From Gemmatimonadales bacterium UBA2960 (GTDB lineage: Bacteria; Gemmatimonadota; Gemmatimonadetes; Longimicrobiales; Gaopeijiaceae), in assembly GCA_002348465.1 (NCBI GenBank), contig DEBI01000031.1, positions 1 to 40,150 on the forward strand: a stretch of DNA of 40,150 nt, written 5' to 3'. The position numbers were made by a program, and so were the translations under genes. Under the pieces are notes generated by a model, which was not told where the DNA came from, did not search any database, and saw nothing but the letters and a program-made list of their open reading frames with translations. Of this stretch, positions 24,837 through 32,994 are shown one piece after another; position 1 is the first letter of the stretch; each line of letters begins with the position of its first letter.

Positions 24837-26804
24837 ATGACGAGGGACACACCTCTGAATTCAAGGTACAGGCACTCTGACACTGTCTCGGTCGGTATAT
24901 TGATGTCGACGGTCATTTTGATCTTGAGCGTAGCAGGCTGTTCGGTGGTCGCCACAGGGGCTGATCCCAACCCGGATCTTGATGTTTCCGGAATCGATCC
25001 GAATGAGGTGATTCGTGATGAGCCCGCACCTCCCGAGAGTATTTCCCCCAGTACTTCCGAGTCCGAAGCAAGAGTTGAGGTTCCGGTCCCTGTACTTCTT
25101 ACGCGATCTTGGGCTGAGCGGACGCTTGAGCAACTCACGATCGAGGAAAAGGCAGGACAGCTTCTGATGCCGTGGGTTCTCGGCGACTTTGCTCCAGAGG
25201 GATCCGAAGGCCACGAGCGGATCTTCAACTTCATTGAGGATTTGAAGATAGGTGGTTTGATCATGTCGGTCGGAACGCCTTTTGGTGTGGCGGCCAAACT
25301 TAATGCTCTGCAGGCGCAATCGGATTTGCCGCTGCTTGTTGCAGCAGACTTGGAGACTGGCGCTGGTTTTCGGATGCGAGGGGCGGTCCAAATGCCGGGG
25401 ACGATCGATCTGGGAGGTGCGACAGATTTCCCGAGCCTGATGGCGGTTGGTGCAACCGGAAATGAAGAGTTCGCATATGAGATGGGTCGGATCACGGCTG
25501 TGGAGGCACGAGCACTGGGGGTGCACGTTCCTTTTGCACCCGTGCTCGACGTTAACAACAATCCAGACAATCCGATTATTAACGTCAGGTCTTTCGGTGA
25601 GGATCCCCAACAGGTCGCCGAAATGGGTATAGCCTTCGTCCGTGGAGTTCAGGATAACGGTGCTATCGCGACAGGTAAGCACTTCCCTGGCCATGGTGAT
25701 ACCGATGTGGATTCCCACGTCGGTCTTCCTGTCATCCTACATGACCGAGCCCGAATGGATTCGGTCGAATTGCAGCCGTTTAGAAGAGCGATCGACTCGG
25801 GGATGGGGGCGATAATGAGCGCTCACATCTCTGTTCCGTCTCTGAACGGCGGAGAGCGTGAACCGTCCACACTGTCGCACGAGGTGTTAACGGAGATTCT
25901 TCGCGAGGAACTAGGATTTAGAGGGATCGTATTCACGGATGCGATGGATATGAGCGCCGTCGCGCGTCAATTCCGGTCAGGAGAAGCGGCAGTTCGAGCC
26001 TTAGAAGCCGGAGCGGATGTGATCCTGATGCCCGCCTCGGTGAGTGGGGCAATCGAGGGGATCGTCGAAGCAGTTCGCAGCGGTCGTCTCACGGAAGATC
26101 GTCTAGACCTTTCAGTAATGAGAGTGCTGGAGACCAAGGAAAACGCGGGCTTGCATGAAGACCGTTATGTGTCTCTAGAGGAAATTCCAAGGACAGTTGG
26201 GATCCCCGAACATGAGGAGGTCGCAGATCAGATCGCTCGGAAGTCCATTACTCTACTGAAGAACGGAAACGACTTGCTTCCTCTCGCAGGCACGAGGTCG
26301 GCTCGTGTTATGTCAGTGTCATATCGACGGAGTTCCGACGTGTTGGCTGGTCGATACTTCAACCGAGCGATGCGTGAAACCTATCCGCGCCTCAGAGCGA
26401 TAGAAGTAGATGGCGATACGTCAGATGACCGATACCAAGAACTTCGCCGGCTTGCGCGAGAGCAGGCGTTCGTAGTGGTGGGCACTTACGTAACATCGGT
26501 AAATGTTTCGGGGTCGTTCACTCTCCCCGAAGAACTAGTAGAGTTCGTTCGCTACCTCGATCAGATAGGTGTGCCACACACGGTTGTCTCGTTCGGAAAT
26601 CCATACTTGGTAGCAGATTTCCCCGATGTGCGATCTTATTTGCTTGCGTGGAGTGGGTCAGAAGCCAGTCAGAGAGCTGCTGCTGCTGCTATGCTGGGCC
26701 ACGCGCCTATAGCCGGTCGAATCCCAACACGGATTCCGCCGTTTTTCGAGATCGGAGACGGAATTCAAATCCCTAGTAGTGGATCGGTCGGTGGTACGCG
26801 CTGA
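24837..26804 (+). CDS. nagZ: Secreted GH3 beta-N-acetylglucosaminidase, NagZ-type lipoprotein
   Basis: 655 residues. The N-terminus has a membrane-export signal ending in lipobox SVAGC (about residue 35), then a Pro/Ser/Glu-rich linker to about 90, then a GH3 TIM barrel. NagZ hallmarks are VLDVNNNPDNPIINVRSFG, KHFPGHGDTDVDSH at 281-294 (the Asp-His acid/base dyad) and FTDAMDMSAV with nucleophile Asp368. A second alpha/beta domain follows (about 440-640), as in secreted Bacillus NagZ and unlike the 340-aa cytoplasmic enzyme of E. coli. It would release GlcNAc from wall fragments outside the cytoplasm. It overlaps the next GH3 gene by 26 bases and diverges from namZ. Confidence 0.92.
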   Translation: MTRDTPLNSRYRHSDTVSVGILMSTVILILSVAGCSVVATGADPNPDLDVSGIDPNEVIRDEPAPPESISPSTSESEARVEVPVPVLLTRSWAERTLEQLTIEEKAGQLLMPWVLGDFAPEGSEGHERIFNFIEDLKIGGLIMSVGTPFGVAAKLNALQAQSDLPLLVAADLETGAGFRMRGAVQMPGTIDLGGATDFPSLMAVGATGNEEFAYEMGRITAVEARALGVHVPFAPVLDVNNNPDNPIINVRSFGEDPQQVAEMGIAFVRGVQDNGAIATGKHFPGHGDTDVDSHVGLPVILHDRARMDSVELQPFRRAIDSGMGAIMSAHISVPSLNGGEREPSTLSHEVLTEILREELGFRGIVFTDAMDMSAVARQFRSGEAAVRALEAGADVILMPASVSGAIEGIVEAVRSGRLTEDRLDLSVMRVLETKENAGLHEDRYVSLEEIPRTVGIPEHEEVADQIARKSITLLKNGNDLLPLAGTRSARVMSVSYRRSSDVLAGRYFNRAMRETYPRLRAIEVDGDTSDDRYQELRRLAREQAFVVVGTYVTSVNVSGSFTLPEELVEFVRYLDQIGVPHTVVSFGNPYLVADFPDVRSYLLAWSGSEASQRAAAAAMLGHAPIAGRIPTRIPPFFEIGDGIQIPSSGSVGGTR

Positions 26805-29800
26805 CCTCCGCCAGGCGCTTGGCCTCACGATATTGATGTCAGCGTGTTTTCCGGCTGGGTATAGCACGGTGGCACCCGTGGCTTCGATCGTTCAATCGGT
26901 TGAAGATCCACTGTCCAATCCGCTAATAGCAGAGAGACTAGATGTCGAAGCGCGTGCTTGGGTTGATGCGACACTGAGGGATCTCACTCTGCGAGAACTG
27001 ATCGGTCAGGTCATCATAGAGTGGATCCCAGGTGGATACGTAACTCCGACGAGCACCGAATTCGAACCCCTGAGAGCATGGGTGGAGGACGATCAGATCG
27101 GTGGGGTTTCTCCTTCCATTGGGACGCCCCATGCCTACGTTTCCAAGCTTAACGAGCTTCAGAGCAGAGCCAAAATTCCCTTGTTGGTCGCCGCTGATTT
27201 CGAGAATGGTGGTCCAGGAATGCGCATCAACGGTTCGTTTGCGCTGCCGTCGATGTTACCGCAGGGTGGTGGTACGGACTTTCCTCCCACAATGGCCTTT
27301 GGAGCGATTGGCGATGAGCGTTTTGCGTATGAGTACGGCCGCATAACAGCCCTAGAGGCCCGGGCTACAGGAGTTCACTTCCTATTCTCGCCGGTCCTCG
27401 ACGTAAACTCGAACCCTGACAACCCCGTAATCGCAACCCGCTCGTTCGGGGCGGATCCGGAGTTGGTGGCTAGGATGGGTGCCGCTTTTATCCGGGGAGC
27501 ACATGATGGAGGCGCGCTAACGACTGGAAAGCATTTTCCCGGACACGGAGACACCTCAACCGACTCACACATTGGGATTCCGGTGGTTCGGGCAGATCGC
27601 AATCGTCTCGATGAGTTGGAGCTAGCTCCGTTTCAAGTAGCGATCGACGAGGGTGTCGACGCGATTATGACGGCTCACCTCCAGTTGCCCGAGGTTCTTG
27701 GGCCGGGGGCCCCGCCGGTTACGCTAGCTCCCGAAGTCATGACGGATATCCTTCGAGACGATATGGGGTTTCAAGGGTTAGTGTTCACCGACGCAATGAC
27801 GATGCGCGGGATCACCGATATGTACGGCATCGCTGAAGCTTCAATCCGAGCGCTTGAGGCCGGTTCAGACATAGTTCTTTCGCCGAAGGCGGTGGGTGAC
27901 GTCATCGATGCCATTGAGGACGCCGTGAATCAAGGCCGGATCAGTCGAGGCCGCCTTGAGGTATCGGTTCGGAGGCTTCTAACTCTTAAGGCTCGGCTTG
28001 GCCTTCATCGCGAACGATTCGTGTCACTTGAGGGAGTGGATAACCTCGTAGGAGTTGGGAGTCACAACGCGTTTGCGGACACCGCAGCCGCTCGTTCGAT
28101 CACTCTTGTAAGGGACACTAAGCGGCTCCTGCCAATGGATGCATTGTCGATGGTGCCAACCTTACACATCCACTATGCCGGCTCGACTCGATTGTGGACT
28201 AACCGTGCATTCGGAAGCGGGCTGCGAGAGAGGGTGATTGACCTGACTGAAGTGCGCTTGGATGAGCGAAGCGACTCAGCCGCTTATGCAGATGCTCTTG
28301 AGGCCCTTGAAAGAGTAGATCGCGTCATAGTAACCACCTACGTATCACCTTCTGCGGGTTCAAGTGCTGGCGCTTTGCCCGAGCCACTCCGAAACCTTAT
28401 TGCCTCGGCTGTTGAAGCGAGACCTACAGTCATGGTTTCGTTTGGCAATCCTTATCTGCTTACAGCAGTTCAGGAGGTGGGAAGCTATATGCTTGCCTGG
28501 GGAGACCGGGATAGGTCTCAGAGGGCGGCTATTGCGGCTTTATTTGGTGAGGAGGCCATAACTGGGAGACTCCCGATCCCACTACCGCCGTTCAACGAAG
28601 TTGGAGACGGTCTGGATAGGCCCAAGGTCTCGGATCGACTAGCGACGATCGAGATTGAAGATCCGGTGGTCGCTGCCGGGATCATAGCTGCACGAGGTGG
28701 CGGCCCAAGAGGAAGAAATCAGAGTGTTGCGGATCCGGAGTCAGTCGGAGTTTCAAGTGAGAGTCTGATGGTAGTGGATTCATTGATTCTGGCGGGGATT
28801 GCCGACTCGGCGTTCTCAGGAGCGGCGGTTGCCATTGGTCGGAATGGGCGACTCGTATCCCTCAACGCGTTTGGAGAGCTTCAGTATGGAACTGGGCGTC
28901 CGGTAACTCCGACGTCGATCTTTGATCTGGCATCTGTGTCGAAAGTGGTTGGGACGACTACTGCGGCTATGATGCTCATCGGTGATGGGGATCTGGATCT
29001 GGATGTGAAGGTCGTAGAGTATCTTCCGTGGTGGGCTTCCGGAGATGAGCGCAAGAAAACAGTTACGGTGCGTGATCTTCTGACGCACAGGACTGGCTTG
29101 ATTCCGTTCCGGACTTGGTATCTGGAGTTCACGGGGATGGACGCTTACAAGGATGCCGTCGCCAACGAGCCGCTCCAGTCAGAGCCTGGCGCTAAGACAG
29201 CATACTCCGATCTTGGGATTATGACGCTGGCGTGGATCATTGAAGCGATTTCTGGGCAGCCACTGGACGAATTTCTGGAGTCGCGCCTTTGGAACCCAAT
29301 GGGGATGCTTGAGACTCGTTACAGGCCCGATCCCGCTTTGCGCCCGCGAATAGCGGCAACAGAGATAGACACTGTATATAGAAATGAGATGGTGTGGGGC
29401 ACCGTTCACGATGAGAATGCCGATGCCATGGGCGGAGTTGCTGGTCACGCGGGTCTTTTTTCTACTGTGGTGGATCTTTCAGTGTTTGCGAGGATGATGC
29501 TCAACGAGGGAGTAACACCTGCATGTAATGCGGAGGGCCCGGCGGGAGAGCCGTGTCCCGTTCGTCGGATTGAGACACGACGTATCGTAGACGTGGCCGT
29601 GCTCGACGAGTTTACGACCAGATTTGATCAAACCTCGTCGCGGGCACTGGGATGGGATACACCCGCAGGACGCTCCTCTGCTGGGGACTATTTTACGGGC
29701 CGAGCGTTCGGTCACACTGGTTACACTGGCACGTCTATATGGATGGACCCTGAGCTAGATCTATGGGTGATTTTGCTCACGAACCGCGTGCATCCGACAC

Positions 29801-29898
29801 GTGAAAACCAGAAGCATGTTCAGATCAGACGTGCGGTTGCGGATGCAGCAGTGTTGTCGATCACTGATCGCGAGGTCCTTCCTCGTGTCAATCGCTAG
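26779..29898 (+). CDS. Fusion of NagZ-type GH3 with an AmiE-like serine hydrolase
   Basis: 1039 residues in two enzymes. The GH3 half (about 60-620) is a paralogue of the preceding protein and keeps VLDVNSNPDNPVIATRSFG, KHFPGHGDTSTDSH at 251-264 and FTDAMTMRGI with Asp338. The C-terminal part (about 675-1030) is a beta-lactamase-fold serine hydrolase with S-V-S-K (Ser719, Lys722), Y809-S-D and H979-T-G in GHTGYTGTSIWMDPE. The order and motif style match Bacillus AmiE (YbbE), an N-acetylmuramoyl-L-alanine amidase encoded beside namZ and nagZ. The N-terminus LTILMSAC may be a lipobox. GTG 26779 is the furthest start; GTG 26791 is an alternative. Predicted to remove stem peptides and GlcNAc in one polypeptide. 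The amidase assignment is inference; esterase or DD-peptidase activity is possible. Confidence 0.88.
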   Translation: MDRSVVRADLRQALGLTILMSACFPAGYSTVAPVASIVQSVEDPLSNPLIAERLDVEARAWVDATLRDLTLRELIGQVIIEWIPGGYVTPTSTEFEPLRAWVEDDQIGGVSPSIGTPHAYVSKLNELQSRAKIPLLVAADFENGGPGMRINGSFALPSMLPQGGGTDFPPTMAFGAIGDERFAYEYGRITALEARATGVHFLFSPVLDVNSNPDNPVIATRSFGADPELVARMGAAFIRGAHDGGALTTGKHFPGHGDTSTDSHIGIPVVRADRNRLDELELAPFQVAIDEGVDAIMTAHLQLPEVLGPGAPPVTLAPEVMTDILRDDMGFQGLVFTDAMTMRGITDMYGIAEASIRALEAGSDIVLSPKAVGDVIDAIEDAVNQGRISRGRLEVSVRRLLTLKARLGLHRERFVSLEGVDNLVGVGSHNAFADTAAARSITLVRDTKRLLPMDALSMVPTLHIHYAGSTRLWTNRAFGSGLRERVIDLTEVRLDERSDSAAYADALEALERVDRVIVTTYVSPSAGSSAGALPEPLRNLIASAVEARPTVMVSFGNPYLLTAVQEVGSYMLAWGDRDRSQRAAIAALFGEEAITGRLPIPLPPFNEVGDGLDRPKVSDRLATIEIEDPVVAAGIIAARGGGPRGRNQSVADPESVGVSSESLMVVDSLILAGIADSAFSGAAVAIGRNGRLVSLNAFGELQYGTGRPVTPTSIFDLASVSKVVGTTTAAMMLIGDGDLDLDVKVVEYLPWWASGDERKKTVTVRDLLTHRTGLIPFRTWYLEFTGMDAYKDAVANEPLQSEPGAKTAYSDLGIMTLAWIIEAISGQPLDEFLESRLWNPMGMLETRYRPDPALRPRIAATEIDTVYRNEMVWGTVHDENADAMGGVAGHAGLFSTVVDLSVFARMMLNEGVTPACNAEGPAGEPCPVRRIETRRIVDVAVLDEFTTRFDQTSSRALGWDTPAGRSSAGDYFTGRAFGHTGYTGTSIWMDPELDLWVILLTNRVHPTRENQKHVQIRRAVADAAVLSITDREVLPRVNR

Positions 29899-29985
29899 TA
29901 TCGGGTTGCGCTGCCTTGGCGATCCTCCATGCACTGCCGACTCTGGTTTCTTTGGAAGTAACATGAGTGGGCCAAGAGGTATCGC

Positions 29986-31419
29986 GTGACGGGCTTCACC
30001 ACGTTTGATCTCTTCGTCTTAGTCATCTACCTGATCGGGGTGACCGCATGGGGCGCATGGCTCGGTCGGGGCCAAGAGAGCGGCACAGATTACTTTCTTG
30101 GAAACCGCTCACTTCCCTGGTTTGCGGTCATGCTGTCGGTGGTTGCGACTGAAACGAGCACGTTAACATTTCTTAGCGTGCCCGGTGTCTCATATGCGGG
30201 CGCACTCGTCTTTCTTCAGTTAACACTGGGCTATTTAGCAGGTCGCGTGATCGTGTCTACGCTCTTCCTGCCAGCCTATTATCAAGGGTCCCTAACAACA
30301 GCATATGAGCTCTTAGAGCGTCGTTTTGGCCTTGGAACTCGACGATTCGCGTCGGCGATTTTCATGGTGACGCGCTTGCTGGCCGATTCAGTTCGACTCT
30401 TTGCGACTGCTATTCCATTGGCACTGATCACCGGCTGGCCGTATCCCGCTTCTATAGCGGTGATTGGAGTCCTGACCGTCATCTACACCTACTTCGGCGG
30501 GATCAAGGCAGTAGTGTGGGTCGATGCTGCTCAGATGGGGCTCTATCTGTTCGGTGCTGTGGTAACGATCATTGCACTAGAGACACTTGTTCCGCAGGGC
30601 TGGACTGGAGTCATTGCCACGGCAGGTGCCCAGGGTAAGCTCCAGGTATTGGATTTCGCGACGGACGTGACGATTCCTTACACGGTATGGGCTGGGGTCT
30701 TTGGCGGGGCGGTTTTTACGACCGCTTCTCACGGGACTGATCAACTTATTGTGCAGCGTCTGCTTACGTGCACGGATCAGAGTTCCGCGCAAAAGGCCCT
30801 GATAGGATCGGGTGTCGTAGTCATTCTGCAGTTCTTTCTATTTTTGATGGTTGGGCTCGGGCTATGGGTGTTCTACGAGGGTCGAGCTTTCGAGTCGACT
30901 GACGAGATCTTTGCCACTTTCATCGTTCAGCAGCTACCATCTGGACTGACGGGAATGCTGATCGCCGGCGTCTTCGCAGCGGCTATGTCCTCACTCTCCT
31001 CATCGATCAACTCGCTCGCCTCAGCTACGGCGTATGATTACTGGGCGCCCATGGTGGGAGCCCGGAACGATGAGGAGCGTATCCTAAAAGCGGGTAAAAT
31101 CTTCACTCTGGTCTGGGCGGGCCTGATCGTTGGGGGAGCTGTGCTCTTCATCCCACTCTCAAAGGGCACTTCAGCAGTAGAGGTTGCACTTGGAGTTGCA
31201 TCGCTTGTGTATGGGGGACTTCTTGGGGCTTTTGCTCTGGGGGTTTTCACTAGAAGGCCCGGTCAAAGCGCTGCGATAATCGGAGTAAGCGTTGGCATAG
31301 GTGCCGTGACATTGATGCGAGATCTGATGGCTTGGCCCTGGTACGTACTTGTCGGCGCGTGCATCACCTTCTTGGTAGGCTCGTTGGTCGGTTGGATTCA
31401 GACGAGGCGGGAGTCGTGA
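29986..31419 (+). CDS. Sodium/solute symporter (SSS family), probable amino-sugar importer
   Basis: 477 residues with about 13 hydrophobic segments. The SSS family start is clear: an N-terminal helix, GTDYFLGNRSLPWFAVMLS, then VATETSTLTFLSVPGVSY, the sodium-site region of helix 1-2. GGIKAVVWVDAAQMGLY and AAAMSSLSSSINSLAS are further family blocks. GTG start with AGAGG at 29975-29979 seven to eight bases upstream. SSS members carry sugars, sialic acid, proline or vitamins; specificity cannot be read from sequence. Its place between a muropeptide-degrading fusion and a sugar kinase (GTGA overlap with the latter) suggests import of GlcNAc, MurNAc or anhydro-sugar. The 87-base gap before it shows no terminator. 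Confidence 0.9.
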   Translation: MTGFTTFDLFVLVIYLIGVTAWGAWLGRGQESGTDYFLGNRSLPWFAVMLSVVATETSTLTFLSVPGVSYAGALVFLQLTLGYLAGRVIVSTLFLPAYYQGSLTTAYELLERRFGLGTRRFASAIFMVTRLLADSVRLFATAIPLALITGWPYPASIAVIGVLTVIYTYFGGIKAVVWVDAAQMGLYLFGAVVTIIALETLVPQGWTGVIATAGAQGKLQVLDFATDVTIPYTVWAGVFGGAVFTTASHGTDQLIVQRLLTCTDQSSAQKALIGSGVVVILQFFLFLMVGLGLWVFYEGRAFESTDEIFATFIVQQLPSGLTGMLIAGVFAAAMSSLSSSINSLASATAYDYWAPMVGARNDEERILKAGKIFTLVWAGLIVGGAVLFIPLSKGTSAVEVALGVASLVYGGLLGAFALGVFTRRPGQSAAIIGVSVGIGAVTLMRDLMAWPWYVLVGACITFLVGSLVGWIQTRRES

Positions 31420-32351
31420 GCCTCTTCGCGGGGGTGGACGGAGGAGGTACATCTGCCCGAGTTGTGATCGTCGATGGAGAAGGGCGTGAGGTAGCGCGCG
31501 GAGAGGCACCAGGTGCAGTTGTGACCGTCGTGTCTCCGGAGGATGCAGCGGAAGCGGTGGCCGCAGCGATAAGGGAGGCAATAGAGTTAGCGTCCCTAGA
31601 ACGAATTACTAGAGACGCGTCACTCGGTAGTATCGTGCTGCCGCTAGATGGTCTTTGGGCTGGGCTTGCGGGAGCAGGAAGTACTGAGGCGGCTCATGCC
31701 GTGAGAACAGCTTTGATAGAGCGAGGATTGGCTCACCGGATTACGGTGGGTACCGATGTGCGCGCTGCGTATGAGGACGCTTTTCCTAATGGTGAAGGAG
31801 TCCTTCTGATCGCGGGCACGGGCTCGGTCGCTTGGGGAATGGGAAGCGATGGAGGGCCGATTCAGGTTGGTGGATGGGGAAAGCTGTTGGGTGACGAGGG
31901 AAGCGGTCACTGGATAGGGATGAAGGGTTTGCAGCACGTGATGGCAGCGTATGACGGCCGGTCCCCGCAGGGGTATCTGTACCATCAAATGCTGGACGCC
32001 ACTGGTGTCAGAACTCCGTCTGATTTAGTCGGCTGGGTTGAGGTAGCAAAGAAAAGAGAGATTGCGGTGTTGGCCCCTCTTGTGGTTGCTTCTTCTGGTC
32101 TAGGAGATCCCGCTGCCGAGGATATTGTCGCTGAGGCGGTTACTGCACTTGTAAGTCTTGTGGAGGCGGTCTTTCTGAGAGGTGCTTGGCAGCGGGAGGA
32201 TACGAAAGTCGTGCTGTGGGGTGGCCTGATTGCAGATTCGGGGCCTCTGGCCGGTAGGGTTTCTGAGGCGCTCATTCATACGGGCTTCAGTGTAGTCGAG
32301 CGTCAGGTCGACCCTCCGTTGGGGGCGTCGCGACTCGCTTTGCGCACCTAG
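31416..32351 (+). CDS. BadF/BadG-family N-acetyl amino-sugar kinase
   Basis: 311 residues from GTG 31416, which overlaps the symporter stop (GTGA); an upstream in-frame start at 31332 would run into that gene. ASKHA ATPase motifs are present: FAGVDGGGTSARVVIVD (phosphate 1), GTDVRAAYEDA with the catalytic Asp, LIAGTGSVAWGMG (phosphate 2) and GGWGKLLGDEGSGHWIG, a block shared with N-acetylglucosamine kinases. The end PPLGASRLAL is also family-typical. Clostridial MurK of this family phosphorylates both MurNAc and GlcNAc at O6. By context this enzyme would trap sugars taken in by the adjacent symporter. A glucosamine kinase role is the main alternative. Confidence 0.85.
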   Translation: MSLFAGVDGGGTSARVVIVDGEGREVARGEAPGAVVTVVSPEDAAEAVAAAIREAIELASLERITRDASLGSIVLPLDGLWAGLAGAGSTEAAHAVRTALIERGLAHRITVGTDVRAAYEDAFPNGEGVLLIAGTGSVAWGMGSDGGPIQVGGWGKLLGDEGSGHWIGMKGLQHVMAAYDGRSPQGYLYHQMLDATGVRTPSDLVGWVEVAKKREIAVLAPLVVASSGLGDPAAEDIVAEAVTALVSLVEAVFLRGAWQREDTKVVLWGGLIADSGPLAGRVSEALIHTGFSVVERQVDPPLGASRLALRT

Positions 32352-32442
32352 CCTGCCAAAACGGCAGCCGCGGGGCTGTATAGCGGGCGATGTGACAGGA
32401 TACACGAATTGCTAACCTGTTGCAGCCGTTCGTTTTGGCAGG
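32352..32442 (+). repeat. Nested inverted-repeat element, possible structured RNA or terminator
   Basis: Starts directly after the kinase stop. Outer arms CCTGCCAAAACG (32352-32363) and CGTTTTGGCAGG (32431-32442) are perfect inverted copies. Inside, GGCTG (32374-32378) can pair either with nearby CAGCC (32365-32369, four-base loop) or with distal CAGCC (32423-32427). ACAGG (32395-32399) pairs with CCTGT (32416-32420). No T-run follows. The element ends 90 bases before the hsp20 start. Confidence 0.55.
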
Positions 32443-32512
32443 TTTCTGGTCTATCTCGTTGGCATGCCTATTGCTTCCCAATAACCGCATGAAATGAAAC
32501 CTCTAACCTTAC

Positions 32513-32527
32513 TCTCCCACCCGGAGG
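32513..32527 (+). promoter_or_regulatory. Hairpin covering the hsp20 ribosome site
   Basis: TCTCC (32513-32517) can pair with GGAGG (32523-32527), the Shine-Dalgarno sequence five bases before the hsp20 ATG, across a five-base loop, using one U-G pair. Small heat-shock genes are common targets of RNA thermometers that mask the ribosome site this way. The stem is short, so this is a suggestion. Confidence 0.35.
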
Positions 32528-32532
32528 TAACG

Positions 32533-32988
32533 ATGGCCATCACGAAATACACGCTCCGCCGACCAGCTTTTTCTTCGTGGGCGGACATGGACCGAATCTC
32601 GAACCGGTTCGCAAGAATATTTGATGATCCGGTATTTGGGGTCGCTCCGAAAGAGCGTTGGAGTCCTGCTCTGTCTGTGTCGGAGAATGACGACGAGCTT
32701 CTACTAACCCTAGAACTTCCTGGTCTTGGCGAAGAAGACATCACCATCGAATACGAAAATGATGTCCTAAGGATCACAGGTGAAAAGAAAGAAGAGGTGA
32801 GTCAGCCTGGAACCAACCGGAAGTATCATGTCTATGAGCGTCGCTATGGTTCCTTTGATCGTTCGTTCAGGCTGCCCAATACTGTCGACTCGAACGGGGT
32901 CGTTGCCGCATTCGAGAAGGGTATTCTTTCTTTAACTGTGCCGAAGTTAGCAGAAAAGAAAGGACGAAAAATCGAGATATCCCGGTAG
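32533..32988 (+). CDS. Hsp20/alpha-crystallin small heat-shock protein
   Basis: 151 residues from ATG 32533, chosen because GGAGG (32523-32527) is at ideal distance. An upstream in-frame ATG at 32494 would add 13 unlikely residues. The alpha-crystallin domain spans about 35-145: WSPALSVSENDDELLLTLELPGL is recognisable (SVSENDDELLLTLELPG), then VLRITGEKKEE, RRYGSFDRSFRLPNTVD and FEKGILSLTVPK, with the A-x-x-x-x-G-[IV]-L motif (AAFEKGILSLTVP). ATP-independent holdase in the cytoplasm that binds unfolding proteins. The tail KKGRKIEISR supplies an I-x-I (IEI) oligomerisation motif. No CIRCE operator was found upstream. Converges on the minus-strand phosphatase gene. Confidence 0.95.
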   Translation: MAITKYTLRRPAFSSWADMDRISNRFARIFDDPVFGVAPKERWSPALSVSENDDELLLTLELPGLGEEDITIEYENDVLRITGEKKEEVSQPGTNRKYHVYERRYGSFDRSFRLPNTVDSNGVVAAFEKGILSLTVPKLAEKKGRKIEISR

Positions 32989-32994
32989 CTGATT

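Noticed and set aside
24861..25718. 285-codon open frame on the minus strand opposite the first GH3 gene
   Set aside because: It lies wholly within a well-supported GH3 gene, has a composition unlike real proteins (rich in Arg, His and Cys) and no recognisable motif.
32352..32532. CIRCE operator or sigma-32-type promoter for hsp20
   Set aside because: Neither TTAGCACTC-N9-GAGTGCTAA nor a CTTGAA/CCCCAT pair is present.
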